Assembly: GCA_904392525.1 (NCBI GenBank)
Contig: CAJFMW010000003.1
Coordinates: forward strand, 1-50,879
Origin: an uncultured Eisenbergiella sp.
Lineage (GTDB): Bacteria; Bacillota; Clostridia; Lachnospirales; Lachnospiraceae
Direction: 5' to 3'
DNA length: 50,879 nt
Shown: piece after piece, positions 50,087 to 50,879 of the stretch
Position numbering within the stretch: the first letter of the stretch is position 1
Layout: every line of letters starts with the position of its first letter
The notes under the pieces: generated by a model
What the model saw: the letters and a program-made list of their open reading frames with translations, nothing else
Databases searched by the model: none
What the model was told of the DNA's origin: nothing
Position numbers and translations under genes: made by a program

Positions 50087-50879
50087 TTAATCTAACCTGA
50101 TTATCTTTGAATCCTTTTGAAGCATCTCCGAAAATCTTCGTTCGGTTATTTGAGCATCAAGATTATTCAGTAGATCTATTTGTTCCTGTAATAGCTCAAT
50201 CTGAGAATCTTTCTCCTCCTTTAAAACATGAGCGTACAGATTCATTGTCATCTCCAAAGTTGCGTGCCCAAGGATTTTTTGAAGAACTTTGGGTTTCATA
50301 TTTCCTTCAAGGCACCTGGTTGCAAAAGTATGGCGAAAGCAATGTGGAGTGATACGATCAAATTGTTCCAAAGGATCAAGGACCAAATTGATTTCATCAA
50401 CTATCCGGTCAATAGCATCAATAAAGGTCTGTTCAATGACAGGTGTATTAAATTTCGTAGTGAACAATAAGTCTTTGAATTGTTTCTCACAATATTTTAA
50501 TCCGTATCGTTCTTCAAGAACCTTTTTTTGAAGAAGCTGTTTTTTTATTGCCAAGACAGCATTATCATTGAGTGGAACTGTTCTAACGCTTGCCTTGGTT
50601 TTGGGGGTATCTATGTGTATGGTTTTCTTCGAATCGCCTTCCCACTTCTGGTAAATCAGTGTTTTATCAATACGAAGTTCTCTATGCTTTAAGTCGACGG
50701 AGTCCCTATCAATTGCACATGATTCACCTGGCCTTATACCTGTATTTACACATAATACAAAAAGGTTATCATAGAATGTACCCTTGCAGCAGTCAAAGAA
50801 GACGCTTTGCTCTTCTCTGGACATTACCCTGGGGTCTTTCTCTTCATCGCGTATTACATTTACACCTTTTGCGGGATTT
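50087..50879 (-). CDS. Tyrosine recombinase/integrase, 5' truncated by the window
   Basis: At least 263 residues of the catalytic domain. The frame stays open through the window edge, where NPAKGVNVIRDEEKDPRVMS precedes the first in-window ATG at 50824. Catalytic residues are seen in TGIRPGESCAI (Arg), the KTKASVRTVPL strand (Lys region), HCFRHTFATR (His-x-x-Arg), LGHATLEMTMNLYAHV (His and nucleophile Tyr). The C-terminal tail (EEKDSQIELLQEQIDLL) is a coiled coil. The pattern is that of Tn916- or phage-type integrases. AT-rich codon use suggests it belongs to a mobile element continuing to the right. Confidence 0.9.
   Translation of the reverse strand, partial: NPAKGVNVIRDEEKDPRVMSREEQSVFFDCCKGTFYDNLFVLCVNTGIRPGESCAIDRDSVDLKHRELRIDKTLIYQKWEGDSKKTIHIDTPKTKASVRTVPLNDNAVLAIKKQLLQKKVLEERYGLKYCEKQFKDLLFTTKFNTPVIEQTFIDAIDRIVDEINLVLDPLEQFDRITPHCFRHTFATRCLEGNMKPKVLQKILGHATLEMTMNLYAHVLKEEKDSQIELLQEQIDLLNNLDAQITERRFSEMLQKDSKIIRLD

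Overview
The window looks like the chromosome of a gut Lachnospiraceae or a close Clostridia relative. The support is AGGAGG-type ribosome sites before nearly every gene, frequent TTG starts, and family content: an oxygen-sensitive sulfatase maturase, a split ThrE exporter, class Ic aspartate aminotransferase, LCP and sortase-fold proteins, and an AbiE toxin-antitoxin. Most of the sequence is of moderate GC. The AbiE operon, an acyltransferase/glycosyltransferase stretch (about 13,990-17,100) and the integrase at the right edge are visibly AT-rich. These are inferences from sequence alone; no database was searched.

Layout. 1-7,410: anaerobic sulfatase maturase, AbiEi/AbiEii with a palindromic promoter, bifunctional fucokinase/GDP-fucose pyrophosphorylase, an aldo/keto reductase and a cytidylate-kinase-like protein. 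7,478-11,094 is a decay zone: a frameshifted J-domain/SEC-C gene, an Hsp70-like gene reduced to its two ends, an intact AAA-ATPase/PD-(D/E)XK gene, a damaged Rpn-type nuclease tail, and a 15-bp tandem repeat in its leader. 11,095-32,346 (all minus strand) is a large surface-polysaccharide locus. In transcription order it holds a small Cro/CI-like regulator, GT4, GT2, a FLARDG protein, ABC permease, a membrane-anchored ABC ATPase, a HAD/FLARDG protein, a sortase-fold lipoprotein without catalytic residues, an LCP ligase, an orphan secreted protein, a GT4-GT2-GT2 fusion, a GT2-GT8 fusion, an acyltransferase, UDP-glucose dehydrogenase, UDP-galactopyranose mutase and VanZ. 32,586-41,630: XRE regulator, SH3 protein, dipeptidase, lgt, MraY-like transferase, PHP phosphoesterase, ThrE pair, nitroreductase and aminotransferase. 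41,787-50,879: tRNA-Thr(CGT), a J-domain protein, a coiled-coil repeat protein, a phospholipase-D-like protein, an esterase, a beta-helix protein, an SpoU methyltransferase and a truncated tyrosine recombinase.

How the main locus could work (inference). Glycosyltransferases would build a galactofuranose- and uronate-containing polymer from UDP-Galf (Glf) and UDP-GlcA (Ugd). The two-gene ABC-2 exporter would carry it across the membrane, and the LCP protein would attach it to the wall. The most unusual protein is the exporter ATPase. Its C-terminal nucleotide-binding domain is preceded, in one reading frame, by a signal peptide, a cohesin-like domain, a cadherin-like beta-sandwich and a transmembrane helix, so the ATPase carries its own extracellular module. 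Next to it are a sortase-B-fold lipoprotein in which the catalytic His and Cys are Arg and Gly, and a secreted Ala/Ser/Thr/Val-rich protein of unknown function. Together these form an export/assembly module I do not recognise as described.
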